From NCBI RefSeq assembly GCF_011045165.1, contig NZ_JAAKZI010000023.1:1-64000 (forward strand): 64,000 bases of DNA, written 5' to 3'. Below the pieces are notes generated by a model that was not told the DNA's origin, searched no databases, and was given only the letters and a program-made list of their open reading frames with translations. Below are positions 18,807 to 26,717 of the stretch, piece by piece. How positions within the stretch are numbered: position 1 is the stretch's first letter; the number at the start of each line of letters is the position of its first letter. Both the position numbers and the translations under genes were made by a program. The stretch is from Arthrobacter silviterrae. Lineage in GTDB: Bacteria; Actinomycetota; Actinomycetes; Actinomycetales; Micrococcaceae.

Positions 18807-18825
18807 GATTTTCACATAGTGGAAG
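18807..18825. promoter_or_regulatory. IclR-type operator-like site (copy 1)
   Basis: GATTTTCACATAGTGGAAG, a near-palindrome (TTTCACATAGTGGAA) in an AT-rich stretch unlike the surrounding coding DNA. It matches the site upstream of hyi (53843-53861) at 15 of 19 positions. It lies upstream of the small membrane protein and MFS genes (minus strand) and of the DUF1304 gene (plus strand). Confidence 0.5.
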
Positions 18826-18954
18826 TATGGAATCGTGTTAAATCGGTGCTCGAGGAGTTCTGCCGCCCGGCGGACATGACCCCGTATCCTTGAGTTCCCG
18901 GACGGGCCGGGACCGGGGGCGCGGCCCCCGGAATCTGCGAGGGACAGGTTCCAG

Positions 18955-19347
18955 ATGCTCACAACTGCAATTGTCTTTGCTGTTTTGGCAGCGGCACTCC
19001 ACGTCTACATATTTGCGTTGGAATCATTTCGCTGGACTGCGGTGTCGACGCGAAAAACATTCGGCACCACGGCCGAGGAAGCGAACGCAACGAAGGAATT
19101 GGCCTTCAACCAGGGCTTCTACAATCTCTTTCTTGCCATTGTGACGCTTGCCGGCGTCATCGCTGCCGCATCCGGCCATCATTCCGTCGGTGCGGCGCTG
19201 GTCCTGGCCGGGGCTGGTTCCATGCTCGCCGCGGGACTGGTGCTGCTGATTTCCTCGCCGTCCAAGGCGAAGGCGGCCTTGGTGCAGCTCACCCTGCCGC
19301 TGGTCGCCGTCGTGCTTGTCCTGGTGTGGCTGCCGACAAACGTTTAA
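18955..19347 (+). CDS. DUF1304 membrane protein
   Basis: 130 aa with four predicted membrane helices. The family pattern is present: N-terminal ALHVYIFALESFRW and central ATKELAFNQGFYNLFLA. DUF1304 proteins are small integral membrane proteins of unknown function. Single gene preceded by a GC-rich hairpin at 18913-18931. ATG 18955 follows GAGGGACAGG. Confidence 0.9.
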   Translation: MLTTAIVFAVLAAALHVYIFALESFRWTAVSTRKTFGTTAEEANATKELAFNQGFYNLFLAIVTLAGVIAAASGHHSVGAALVLAGAGSMLAAGLVLLISSPSKAKAALVQLTLPLVAVVLVLVWLPTNV

Positions 19348-19398
19348 GCATTGAAAGGCGCCCGGAACGGGCATAGCGTTTAAGGACATCCTAAGGGG

Positions 19399-19599
19399 GT
19401 GCCCGAAGTGGAAATTCATCTGTGGTGGCTTGAAATGGACCTGGCGGCCAAGGAGTGGCTGCGCGAAAACCTGGAAGCGGAGACGGTTCCCGAGCACGTG
19501 CTGGCTGCTGTCAGGGCGGCCGGTGGCGAGGTGGTGGGCGGCACGCTCACGCGGCGCGAGTGGGCGTTCATTGAGACGCAATCGGAGTTTGTCGACTGA
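19399..19599 (+). CDS. Small hypothetical acidic protein
   Basis: 66 aa from GTG 19399; a GTG at 19408 fits the AAGGGGG ribosome site better and would give 63 aa. It is rich in Glu, Leu and Ala with no membrane segment or known motif, and reads as a compact helical protein (MDLAAKEWLRENLEAETVPEHVLAAVRAAGG). Codon use is typical of the genome. Function unknown. Confidence 0.55.
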   Translation: MPEVEIHLWWLEMDLAAKEWLRENLEAETVPEHVLAAVRAAGGEVVGGTLTRREWAFIETQSEFVD

Positions 19600-19626
19600 C
19601 GCCGTTCCTGTTCCATCCCGTTCCTT

Positions 19627-19701
19627 CGCCGAGATAGCGGAAGAGCGCCGAATCCGGCAAGAATTTTCCGCACGTCTCGGCGCGGTACCGCTATCTCGGC
19701 G
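19627..19701. repeat. Imperfect long inverted repeat
   Basis: Outer arms CGCCGAGATAGCGG (19627-19640) and CCGCTATCTCGGCG (19688-19701) match perfectly over 14 bases. Inner segments (GAGCGCCGA vs CTCGGCGCG) continue the pairing with mismatches. It sits between the small protein gene and rlmN. It resembles a REP-like intergenic element, unrelated in sequence to the 1863 and 30498 palindromes. Confidence 0.65.
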
Positions 19702-19768
19702 GGGTGCGGGGCGGGCGGAATGTGATCTTCGCGGCCCGGGCGGGACATGCGGGGCGTTGTAGTGGACA

Positions 19769-21034
19769 ATGGAAAGGATGACTTCCCCCAAAAACGCCCC
19801 CAGCCCTGTTGCCGCGCCCGCCGTGACTGCCACCTCCACGCGCCCCACCCGCCGTCCGGCACAGGTCAAGCCTGCCACCGAGGGCTGGAAGCAGGCCACG
19901 GGACCCGAGGGACGCCCGCTGCTGCAGTTCAAGTCCCCGCGTGTTTCGCAGCCGCCAACCCACCTGGCGGACCTGACGCTGCCCGAACGCGAGGCGAAGT
20001 TCAAGGAGCTGGGCCTGCCGGCATTCCGCGCCAAGCAGCTCTCCGTGCACTACTTCCAGCACTTCACCACCGATCCCGAGCGCATGAGCGACCTCCCCAA
20101 GGAACGCCGCGCCGAAATTGTGGACACCATGTTCCCGAAGCTGCTGACCGAGGTCAAGCGCCTCACCACGGACAACGGCGACACCATCAAGTTCCTGTGG
20201 CGCCTTTTTGACGGCTCGCTGGTGGAGTCGGTGCTGATGCGCTACCCCGGCCGCGTCACCCTCTGCGTGTCCAGCCAGTGCGGCTGCGGCATGAACTGCC
20301 CGTTCTGCGCCACCGGACAGGCCGGGCTGACCCGCAACATGTCCACGGCGGAGATCCTGGACCAGATTGTCCAAGCCAACCGGGTTATCGCCGAGGGCGG
20401 GCTGGGCAACCTCCGCCGCGACGGCGGGCACGACGCCGAGCGCGTCACCAACATTGTCTTCATGGGCATGGGCGAGCCCCTCGCCAACTACAAGCGCGTC
20501 ATGAATGCCGTGCACCGCATGGTCGCCGAGGCGCCCGAGGGCCTGGGCATGTCCGCCCGCGGCATCACGGTCTCCACCGTGGGCCTGGTCCCGGCCATCA
20601 ACAAGCTGGCCCAGGAAGGCGTGGCCGTCACCTTTGCGCTGTCCCTGCACGCGCCCGACGACGAACTCCGCGACGACCTGATCCCCGTCAATGACAAGTG
20701 GAAGGTGGACGACGCCCTTGACGCCGCCTACAACTACTACAAAGTCACCGGGCGCCGCGTCTCCATTGAATACGCGTTGATCAAGGACATGAACGACCAC
20801 CCCTGGCGCGCCGAGCTCCTTGCGAAGAAGCTGAACCAGCGCGGCCGCGGCTGGGTCCACGTGAACCCGATCCCGCTGAACCCGACCCCCGGCTCCATCT
20901 GGACCTCCTCCGAGCCGCACGTCATGCAGGAGTTCATCGACACGCTGATCGAGCACGGCATCCCCACCACGCTGCGCGACACGCGCGGCAAGGAGATCGA
21001 CGGCGCCTGCGGCCAGCTCGCCGCTGCCGAGTAG
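19769..21034 (+). CDS. rlmN: 23S rRNA (adenine2503-C2)-methyltransferase RlmN
   Basis: 421 aa radical-SAM enzyme that methylates C2 of A2503 in 23S rRNA and A37 of some tRNAs. The 4Fe-4S Cys173, Cys177 and Cys180 are in CGMNCPFCATGQ. MGMGEPLANY and the C-terminal catalytic Cys414 (GACGQL) are also present. The first ~60 residues are a basic, Pro/Ala-rich extension. The ATG at 19778 is an alternative start. It ends in a perfect palindromic terminator. Confidence 0.97.
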   Translation: MERMTSPKNAPSPVAAPAVTATSTRPTRRPAQVKPATEGWKQATGPEGRPLLQFKSPRVSQPPTHLADLTLPEREAKFKELGLPAFRAKQLSVHYFQHFTTDPERMSDLPKERRAEIVDTMFPKLLTEVKRLTTDNGDTIKFLWRLFDGSLVESVLMRYPGRVTLCVSSQCGCGMNCPFCATGQAGLTRNMSTAEILDQIVQANRVIAEGGLGNLRRDGGHDAERVTNIVFMGMGEPLANYKRVMNAVHRMVAEAPEGLGMSARGITVSTVGLVPAINKLAQEGVAVTFALSLHAPDDELRDDLIPVNDKWKVDDALDAAYNYYKVTGRRVSIEYALIKDMNDHPWRAELLAKKLNQRGRGWVHVNPIPLNPTPGSIWTSSEPHVMQEFIDTLIEHGIPTTLRDTRGKEIDGACGQLAAAE

Positions 21035-21057
21035 CGCCCCCGCTGTCCCCACGTTTC

Positions 21058-21099
21058 CAAGGAACGACGCCGGAACCCGGGTTCCGGCGTCGTTCCTTG
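21058..21099. terminator. Perfect 42-base palindrome after rlmN
   Basis: Arms of 21 bases (CAAGGAACGACGCCGGAACCC and its complement) with no spacer, starting 23 bases after the rlmN stop. A long cruciform/hairpin that should terminate rlmN. The conserved DUF2695 leader begins 15 bases later. Confidence 0.85.
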
Positions 21100-21113
21100 C
21101 TTGAGGCGTGGGT

Positions 21114-21212
21114 CCTCCACAGGCGTGGCCGGCCGCCCCGTCGTCCACATTTCGGTACGGGGCCATGGTGTGGGTCGCCTCCCGGCGCAATGCTTGAATT
21201 TCAGGCAAGGAG
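21114..21212 (+). promoter_or_regulatory. Twin TCCACA leader, copy A (upstream of DUF2695-A)
   Basis: First box TCCACA at 21116, core GGCGTGGCC, second box TCCACATTT at 21144. Box starts are exactly 28 bases apart, as in the copies at 27949, 28961 and 32042. An AAGGAG ribosome site follows at 21207, with the ATG 74 bases after the second box. The second box with its preceding bases (TCGTCCACA) is one change from the actinobacterial DnaA-box consensus TTGTCCACA. Confidence 0.7.
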
Positions 21213-21217
21213 TCGGC

Positions 21218-21643
21218 ATGAACACAGCGCAGCACATGGACGGGGCCCTTCCCGCAGCCGCCAGGCCCGCGGATCCCGTGCCCGGGGAATGCTTGGCTTG
21301 CTATATCCGCCGGCGGCTGCATGGCGGGTGCCACGGCCACGAACTGTTGGTGCGCTTCACCCTCCGGCGCCCGGGCCTGTCCCTGCCGGCGAACGTGCGC
21401 GGCTCCCCGTGCGACTGTGAAATTGTCCGCAAGATCTACGAACCATTCGTTTTCCAGATCAGGGCGGACGATGGCCGAGGCATTCCTCCCCGCCCGCTCG
21501 CCGAAGTTCGGGCCTGCCCGGGCGTGCCTTCACACTCAGCGGGTCCGTGCGGCCTGTGGGCCCCGACAATGGTCCACGCCGGGCCGCCCTGGAGCTGGTC
21601 GGTCCAATCCGAATGCCACTGCCGGGCTTGTCGCGGACCCTAG
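21218..21643 (+). CDS. DUF2695-family cysteine-rich protein A
   Basis: 141 aa from ATG 21218, which follows AAGGAG. The DUF2695 pattern is recognisable: GECLACYIRRRL (Cys25, Cys28), SPCDCEIV (Cys65, Cys67), then CPGV...GPCGLW (Cys100, Cys111). It has an unusual extra tail with CHCRAC (Cys133, 135, 138). The segment between the first two Cys pairs is shorter than in copies B and C. The paired cysteines suggest zinc binding; no function is known. The last four bases overlap the convergent Pth2-like gene. Confidence 0.72.
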   Translation: MNTAQHMDGALPAAARPADPVPGECLACYIRRRLHGGCHGHELLVRFTLRRPGLSLPANVRGSPCDCEIVRKIYEPFVFQIRADDGRGIPPRPLAEVRACPGVPSHSAGPCGLWAPTMVHAGPPWSWSVQSECHCRACRGP

Positions 21644-22299
21644 TGCCGGCCGAACTCCGTGACCACATAGGCGGTGGTGGAGCCTGGTTCGATTTCGGTG
21701 CGCCCGGCGTCCTGGATGACAGGCCCGGCCGCGCGGCGCGCGCCCTTGCGGAATTCCCGGGCGCCCGCATGAACAATGCCGACCGGGAACCCGGCATCCG
21801 CCCACGCAGCCACGGCGGGCTGTCCGGCGTCGAGCAGCCAGGCAAACAGGGCATGGGCGGCCTGCGCGGCGGCCTTCCCGGTGGACATGTCCAGCGAGCC
21901 GTTGAGCACGATGGTTAGCGGCTGGGGCGGGAGGGGTTCGCCGTCGGGCAGCCGGGTGCCGGAAACCTGGAGCTTGGCCAGCAGCTTTGGCATCGTATCG
22001 GCCGGCATGGGGGGCAGGCCTGCGGCGCGGGCGGCGCCCACCTCGGCCAGGGCGTGGTCGGGGAAGGCCGCCAGCACCTTGGCGAACATTTTCGCGTCCG
22101 CCCGGCGCACGGACTTCGCGAAGGCGCCTTCCGCCCAGGCGCGCCAATCGGGGTTGTCAGGCCCCAGCAGGTACGCCCGGACCGACGCCAGGGCGGCCGC
22201 GGCAATGCCGGCATCCTGGCCCGCCGGGTCCACCCGGTCCACGAGCAAAATGATGGGCTGGACCAGCTCGCGGGGCCTGCGTTCGGTAAATTCAGTCAC
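21640..22299 (-). CDS. Peptidyl-tRNA hydrolase-like protein (Pth2 fold)
   Basis: 219 aa. Residues ~127-219 carry the Pth2 pattern: a conserved strand (LTIVLNGSLDMSTGKAAAQA), AHALFAWL, and the C-terminal IQDAGRTEIEPGSTTAYVV (Pth2 has IRDAGRTEIAPGS). Residues 1-120 are an additional Ala-rich helical domain. Pth2 enzymes release peptides from peptidyl-tRNA and are mainly archaeal/eukaryotic; bacteria normally use unrelated Pth. Whether this one is active cannot be read here. Divergent from the LacI gene. Confidence 0.75.
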   Translation of the reverse strand: MTEFTERRPRELVQPIILLVDRVDPAGQDAGIAAAALASVRAYLLGPDNPDWRAWAEGAFAKSVRRADAKMFAKVLAAFPDHALAEVGAARAAGLPPMPADTMPKLLAKLQVSGTRLPDGEPLPPQPLTIVLNGSLDMSTGKAAAQAAHALFAWLLDAGQPAVAAWADAGFPVGIVHAGAREFRKGARRAAGPVIQDAGRTEIEPGSTTAYVVTEFGRH

Positions 22300-22375
22300 C
22301 CGTCAAGACTATGCCGTGGGCGCGACAGGGGTTGCGCCGGAATTCGCCGCCGGATCGTATTGACGGCGGAAAATA

Positions 22376-22385
22376 TAAGCGCTTA
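22376..22385. promoter_or_regulatory. LacI-type operator
   Basis: TAAGCGCTTA, a perfect palindrome with the central CG typical of LacI-family operators, 22 bases before the regulator's ATG. It probably mediates autoregulation and control of the downstream GH65 genes. Confidence 0.7.
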
Positions 22386-22407
22386 CAGTGGTCCTTGACG
22401 GTGCGGC

Positions 22408-23481
22408 ATGTCCACCGGAAAACACTTTTCGGAAAGGTCTGGTCCGCATCAATTGGTGATATCCCAGCGCGCCACCATCCAGGACGTCGCCCTGCTGTCG
22501 GGGCTGTCCATTTGCACTGTTTCACGGGCCCTGAGAAATCTGCCCAACGTCTCCGAAAAATCCCAGCAGCTGGTGGCGCAGGCGGCGGAGAAACTGGGCT
22601 ACAAGGCATCCTCCGCCGCGGCACGGCTGGCCGGCGGGAGCACCGGCTCCGTGGCCATTGTTGCCCCGACGGCCACCTCCTGGTTCTTCGCACAGGCCGT
22701 GGAGGCCGCCGAAGAAGTGTTTGCCGACAGCGGGTGGGACCCCCTGCTAATCAGCCTGCGCAACAAGCCAAGCGTCCGCAAGCAGCTCTTTGGCGACTTG
22801 ACCGCCCTGTCCCAGCGGGTGGACGGCGTGCTGCTGCTGAACGTGGACCTCGACGCCGATGAAATTGCCGCCCTCCATGCCTCCCCGCTGGCTGTGGTCA
22901 GCGTTGGCATGAGCCACGTGCCGTGGGACAACGTGGGGATCGATGACGAGCAGGCTGCCTGGACAGCCACCGGCCACCTGTTGGACCTGGGGCACTGGGA
23001 CCTGGCCGTGCTCACGGGCCACGAAATGTCCGGGACGTCAGTGTGTTCCTCCCGGGACCGGCTGGCCGGATTCCACCGCGCCCTGGACTCCCATGACCTC
23101 ACTGTCCACCCCGACCTGGTGGTGGCGGCCGGCTCCACCATTGAAGGCGGGCGCCGTGCCATGACGGAAATCCTGGCCAACCGTTCGCTGCCCACGGCGG
23201 TGTTCGCGGCCTGCGATGAGGCCGCGTTTGGCGCGCTCATGGCGCTGCGGGAGCACGGAAAGTCTGCGCCCCGGGACGTATCCGTGGTGGGCCTGGACGA
23301 CCACCCCATGAGCTGGTTCATGGGGCTGAGCACTGTGGCCCAGCCCGTGGCAGACCAGGGCGCCTTCGCCGCCAACCTGATGTGTGAAAGGCTTCAGGAT
23401 CCCCTCGTCCCGACTGAAGGGTCCCGGCATATGCTGGGAGTGAAGCTCATTGAACGCAAGACCACCCGCCGCAAGCGCTGA
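22408..23481 (+). CDS. LacI-family transcriptional regulator
   Basis: 357 aa. The N-terminal HTH is at about residues 16-62 (ATIQDVALLSGLSICTVSRALRN, then KLGYKAS). A periplasmic-binding-protein-like sugar domain follows (residues 70-350). The first gene of a run with a beta-phosphoglucomutase-like HAD protein and a GH65 phosphorylase, so its ligand is probably an alpha-glucoside or its phosphorylated product. The initial ~15 residues before the HTH are unusual; a later start at VISQRATI is possible. Confidence 0.92.
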   Translation: MSTGKHFSERSGPHQLVISQRATIQDVALLSGLSICTVSRALRNLPNVSEKSQQLVAQAAEKLGYKASSAAARLAGGSTGSVAIVAPTATSWFFAQAVEAAEEVFADSGWDPLLISLRNKPSVRKQLFGDLTALSQRVDGVLLLNVDLDADEIAALHASPLAVVSVGMSHVPWDNVGIDDEQAAWTATGHLLDLGHWDLAVLTGHEMSGTSVCSSRDRLAGFHRALDSHDLTVHPDLVVAAGSTIEGGRRAMTEILANRSLPTAVFAACDEAAFGALMALREHGKSAPRDVSVVGLDDHPMSWFMGLSTVAQPVADQGAFAANLMCERLQDPLVPTEGSRHMLGVKLIERKTTRRKR

Positions 23482-23494
23482 AGGAGCCGGAACC

Positions 23495-24229
23495 ATGACT
23501 GAAAACACCAAACGCGACTGGACCACCGCCACTGCCCTTCTCTTTGACCTCGACGGCGTGCTGACCCCCACCGCCCTGGTCCACGAACTGGCGTGGCAGC
23601 AGCTCTTTGACGGCTATCTGGCACAGACGGGGCACCGCGGCTACAGCGGCAACGACTACTTCGACTTCATCGACGGCAAACCGCGCTTTGACGGCGTCCG
23701 GGACTTCCTAGCCTCGCGCGGGATCACCCTGCCGGAGGGGCCCCTGGACGACGACCCGGCCCACGACACCGTCCACGGGCTGGGCAACCGCAAGAACCTT
23801 GTGTTCAACTCCATCATCGCCTCCGACGGCGTGGCGCCCTACCCGGGGTCGGTGAGGTTCGTGGAAGCCGCACTGGCCCGCGGACTCAAGCTCGCCGTCG
23901 TCTCTTCCTCGCGGAACGCGCCCGCCGTGCTGAAGGCCGCCGGGCTCGACGGCGACTTCCCCGTGGTGGTGGACGGGCAGGTCGCGGCCAGGCACGGGCT
24001 GCCAGGCAAGCCGGACCACGCCACGTTCACGTACGCGGCGGAACTGCTGGGCGTGCCCACGCGCGACTGCATCGTGGTGGAGGACGCCGTCTCCGGCGTG
24101 CAGGCCGGCAGCTCGGGTGACTTCCGCGCCGTGATCGGCGTGGACCGCGGCGCCGGCCACCAGACACTGCTCGACGCCGGCGCCACCTTCGTGGTGGACG
24201 ACCTCTCCGAGCTCCTCCCGACACCCTGA
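23495..24229 (+). CDS. HAD phosphatase, beta-phosphoglucomutase-like
   Basis: 244 aa from ATG 23495, with AAGGAG just after the lacI stop. The HAD nucleophile motif is FDLDGVLTPTALVHELAW (DxD), motif II VVSSSRNA, and motifs III/IV KPDHATF and VVEDAVSGVQAG. The short helical cap and the partner gene indicate beta-phosphoglucomutase, converting beta-glucose 1-phosphate to glucose 6-phosphate. Without the GH65 neighbour a general sugar phosphatase would be equally likely. Confidence 0.85.
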   Translation: MTENTKRDWTTATALLFDLDGVLTPTALVHELAWQQLFDGYLAQTGHRGYSGNDYFDFIDGKPRFDGVRDFLASRGITLPEGPLDDDPAHDTVHGLGNRKNLVFNSIIASDGVAPYPGSVRFVEAALARGLKLAVVSSSRNAPAVLKAAGLDGDFPVVVDGQVAARHGLPGKPDHATFTYAAELLGVPTRDCIVVEDAVSGVQAGSSGDFRAVIGVDRGAGHQTLLDAGATFVVDDLSELLPTP

Positions 24230-24258
24230 CCGCAGCTTTTTCGAAGGAAAACCATCCC

Positions 24259-26625
24259 ATGGCATTGATCAGCTCAGACCGCCGCCGCTTCCCCTGCGAT
24301 CCGTGGAAGCTGGTGGAGGCGTCCCACAACCCCGACGACGACGGCACCATGGAAACGCTTATGGCGCTCGGCAACGGCCACCTGGGCATCCGCGGCTCGT
24401 ACACCCTGGGCGGAAGCGGCGTGCTCCCCGGCACCTTCATCAACGGCTTTTATGAAACGTGGGACATCAAGCACGCCGAGAACGCCTACGGCTTTGCCCG
24501 CACGGGGCAGCGGATTGTCTACGTCCCCGACGCCAGCAACTTCACCGTCAGCATTGACGGCGAGCAGCTGTCGCTGGCGGAATCCGCGGTGCTGGAATAC
24601 CGGCGCAGCATTGACTTTGCCTCGGGCATTTACGAATGCGCCGTCACCTGGGCGGCCCGCTCCGGGGCAACGGTGAAGACCAGGGTGCGCCGCGCCGTCG
24701 GCTTTGAGGCGCGCGGGCTGCTCGGCATTGAACTGGAGATTTCCGCGGACCGGGAGGTGTACGCGGACGTGGTGTCCGCCGTCGTCGACCGCCAGGACCA
24801 GCCGGCCAGCGACCAGGCACTCAGCGACCCGCGCCGCCCCGGCCGGCACGCCGACAGGATCCTGCAGCCGCTGCACCTGGAAGGCACGGACGGGACCTTG
24901 CACCTGGCATGGGAGACGGCGGCCTCGCACCAGCGCGTGGCCGTGGCCGTGGAACACCAGATCAACTCCGACGTCCAGCCCTTTGAAACCGTGGTGGCGC
25001 CGGACGAATCCACCGTCCGCTACGTCCTGGCCATTGAGCAGGGCGAAACGTTCCGGCTGGCAAAAAGCGTCAGCTACGCCGTTGCCGGGGAGAGTGCTGC
25101 CGAGGACCGCGGCGAGGAACTGGCGGCAACCGCAGCCGCGGCGCTCATCAGCGTTGACGACATCTTCGCCGACAGCACGGCCCACTACCGGCAGTATTGG
25201 GACACTGCCGACATTGTCATTGGCGGCGAGCCCGAACTGCAGCAGGCTGTCCGCTGGAACCTGTTCCAACTGGCGCAGGCCACCTCGCGGGCTGGCGTCT
25301 CCGGCATCCCCGCCAAGGGCGTCACCGGTTCCGGCTATGAGGGGCACTACTTCTGGGACCAGGAAATCTACCTCCTGCCGTACCTGACTTACACCAATCC
25401 GCAGGCTGCGCGCCAGGTGCTTGAATCCCGCCACCAGATGCTGCCCACCGCCCGGCGGCGCGCCGCCGAGCTCAGCGTGGACGGCGCCCTTTTTGCGTGG
25501 CGGACCATCAACGGGCTGGAGGCCAGCGCCTACTATGCGGCCGGCACCGCACAGTTCCACATTGCCTCCGCCATTGCCTTTGCCGCGAACCGCTACGAAT
25601 GGGCCACCGAGGACCCCACCTTCCAGCAGGAGATTGGCGACGACCTGCTCATTGAGACGGCGCGCATGTGGGTGTCGCTGGGCTTCTTCGGCAAGGACGG
25701 CATGTTCCACATCCATGGCGTGACCGGCCCGGATGAATACACGGCCGTGGTCAATGACAACCTCTACACGAACGTCATGGCCCGCTTCAACCTGCGCAAG
25801 GCGGCCGCCGTCAAGGGCCGCCCGGACGTCACGGAGCGCGAGCAGCAGGTGTGGGCGCAGGCCGCCGCGCGCATGGCCCTGCCGTACGATTCCCACCTGG
25901 GCGTTTTCAGCCAGGACGCCGACTTCATGACCCTGGAGCCGTGGGACTGGGCCACGCCGCGGGAGAAGTACCCGCTGCTGCTGCACTTCCACCCGCTGGT
26001 CATCTACCGCCACCAGGTCCTCAAGCAGGCGGACACCGTGCTGGCCATGTTCCTGCAGTGGCAGGACTTCACGGCAGAGGAAAAGCAGCGCGCCTTTGAC
26101 TTCTACGACCCCATCACCACGGGCGACTCCACCCTGTCCGCGTGTGTGCAGGGCATCATGGCAGCCGAGGTGGGCTACGGCCACACCGCGCTGAAGCACT
26201 TCACCGACGCCGTGTTCATCGACCTGGACAACACCCATGCCAACACGATTGACGGGGTGCACATCGCCTCCGCAGGGGGGATCTGGAGTTCGCTGGTGTG
26301 CGGCTTCGCCGGCATGCGCGACCAGGCCGACATGCTCCACTTCGACCCCCGCCTGCCTGCCGGCTGGGACAGCCTGTCCTTCAAGCTGACGGTCCGCGGC
26401 GTGCTGCTCTCCGTGGTGCTGGTCCAGGACTCCATCACCTTCAGCCTTGCCGGAGGGCACGACGCCGGCCCGCTCACCGTCGCCGTGCGCGGCACCACCG
26501 TCGAACTCATCCCGGGCGACGACGCCAAGGTGGCCCTTGAACCGGCACCTGTGGCCTCGCCGTCGATCTTCCCCAGCGCCTTCCCGACGACAGGAATCCC
26601 GATTATCGGCAAGGGGCTCTCCTAA
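24259..26625 (+). CDS. Glycoside hydrolase family 65 alpha-glucoside phosphorylase
   Basis: 788 aa, full family length. An N-terminal beta-sandwich (about 1-270) is followed by an (alpha/alpha)6 barrel and a C-terminal sheet. The catalytic acid is Glu493 in HIHGVTGPDEYTAVVNDN. Other conserved blocks are GYEGHYFWDQEIYLLP and the substrate loop STLSACVQGIMAAEVG. GH65 enzymes split maltose, trehalose, kojibiose or similar with phosphate to give beta-glucose 1-phosphate; pairing with the HAD gene supports this. The disaccharide cannot be assigned. Confidence 0.93.
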   Translation: MALISSDRRRFPCDPWKLVEASHNPDDDGTMETLMALGNGHLGIRGSYTLGGSGVLPGTFINGFYETWDIKHAENAYGFARTGQRIVYVPDASNFTVSIDGEQLSLAESAVLEYRRSIDFASGIYECAVTWAARSGATVKTRVRRAVGFEARGLLGIELEISADREVYADVVSAVVDRQDQPASDQALSDPRRPGRHADRILQPLHLEGTDGTLHLAWETAASHQRVAVAVEHQINSDVQPFETVVAPDESTVRYVLAIEQGETFRLAKSVSYAVAGESAAEDRGEELAATAAAALISVDDIFADSTAHYRQYWDTADIVIGGEPELQQAVRWNLFQLAQATSRAGVSGIPAKGVTGSGYEGHYFWDQEIYLLPYLTYTNPQAARQVLESRHQMLPTARRRAAELSVDGALFAWRTINGLEASAYYAAGTAQFHIASAIAFAANRYEWATEDPTFQQEIGDDLLIETARMWVSLGFFGKDGMFHIHGVTGPDEYTAVVNDNLYTNVMARFNLRKAAAVKGRPDVTEREQQVWAQAAARMALPYDSHLGVFSQDADFMTLEPWDWATPREKYPLLLHFHPLVIYRHQVLKQADTVLAMFLQWQDFTAEEKQRAFDFYDPITTGDSTLSACVQGIMAAEVGYGHTALKHFTDAVFIDLDNTHANTIDGVHIASAGGIWSSLVCGFAGMRDQADMLHFDPRLPAGWDSLSFKLTVRGVLLSVVLVQDSITFSLAGGHDAGPLTVAVRGTTVELIPGDDAKVALEPAPVASPSIFPSAFPTTGIPIIGKGLS

Positions 26626-26717
26626 GGAGCGCCGTGGCGTCCATGTGGCACGCTTGAGGGGGCGGCATCGCTTTCGTTTGGCCGCCGCATGCCGCCGTCG
26701 AACGCCAGGAGCCTGCC

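Noticed and set aside
18771-18962. Minus-strand 63-aa frame in the 18.8 kb gap
   Set aside because: It crosses the operator-like AT-rich patch and a GC hairpin and has no ribosome site or recognisable protein features.
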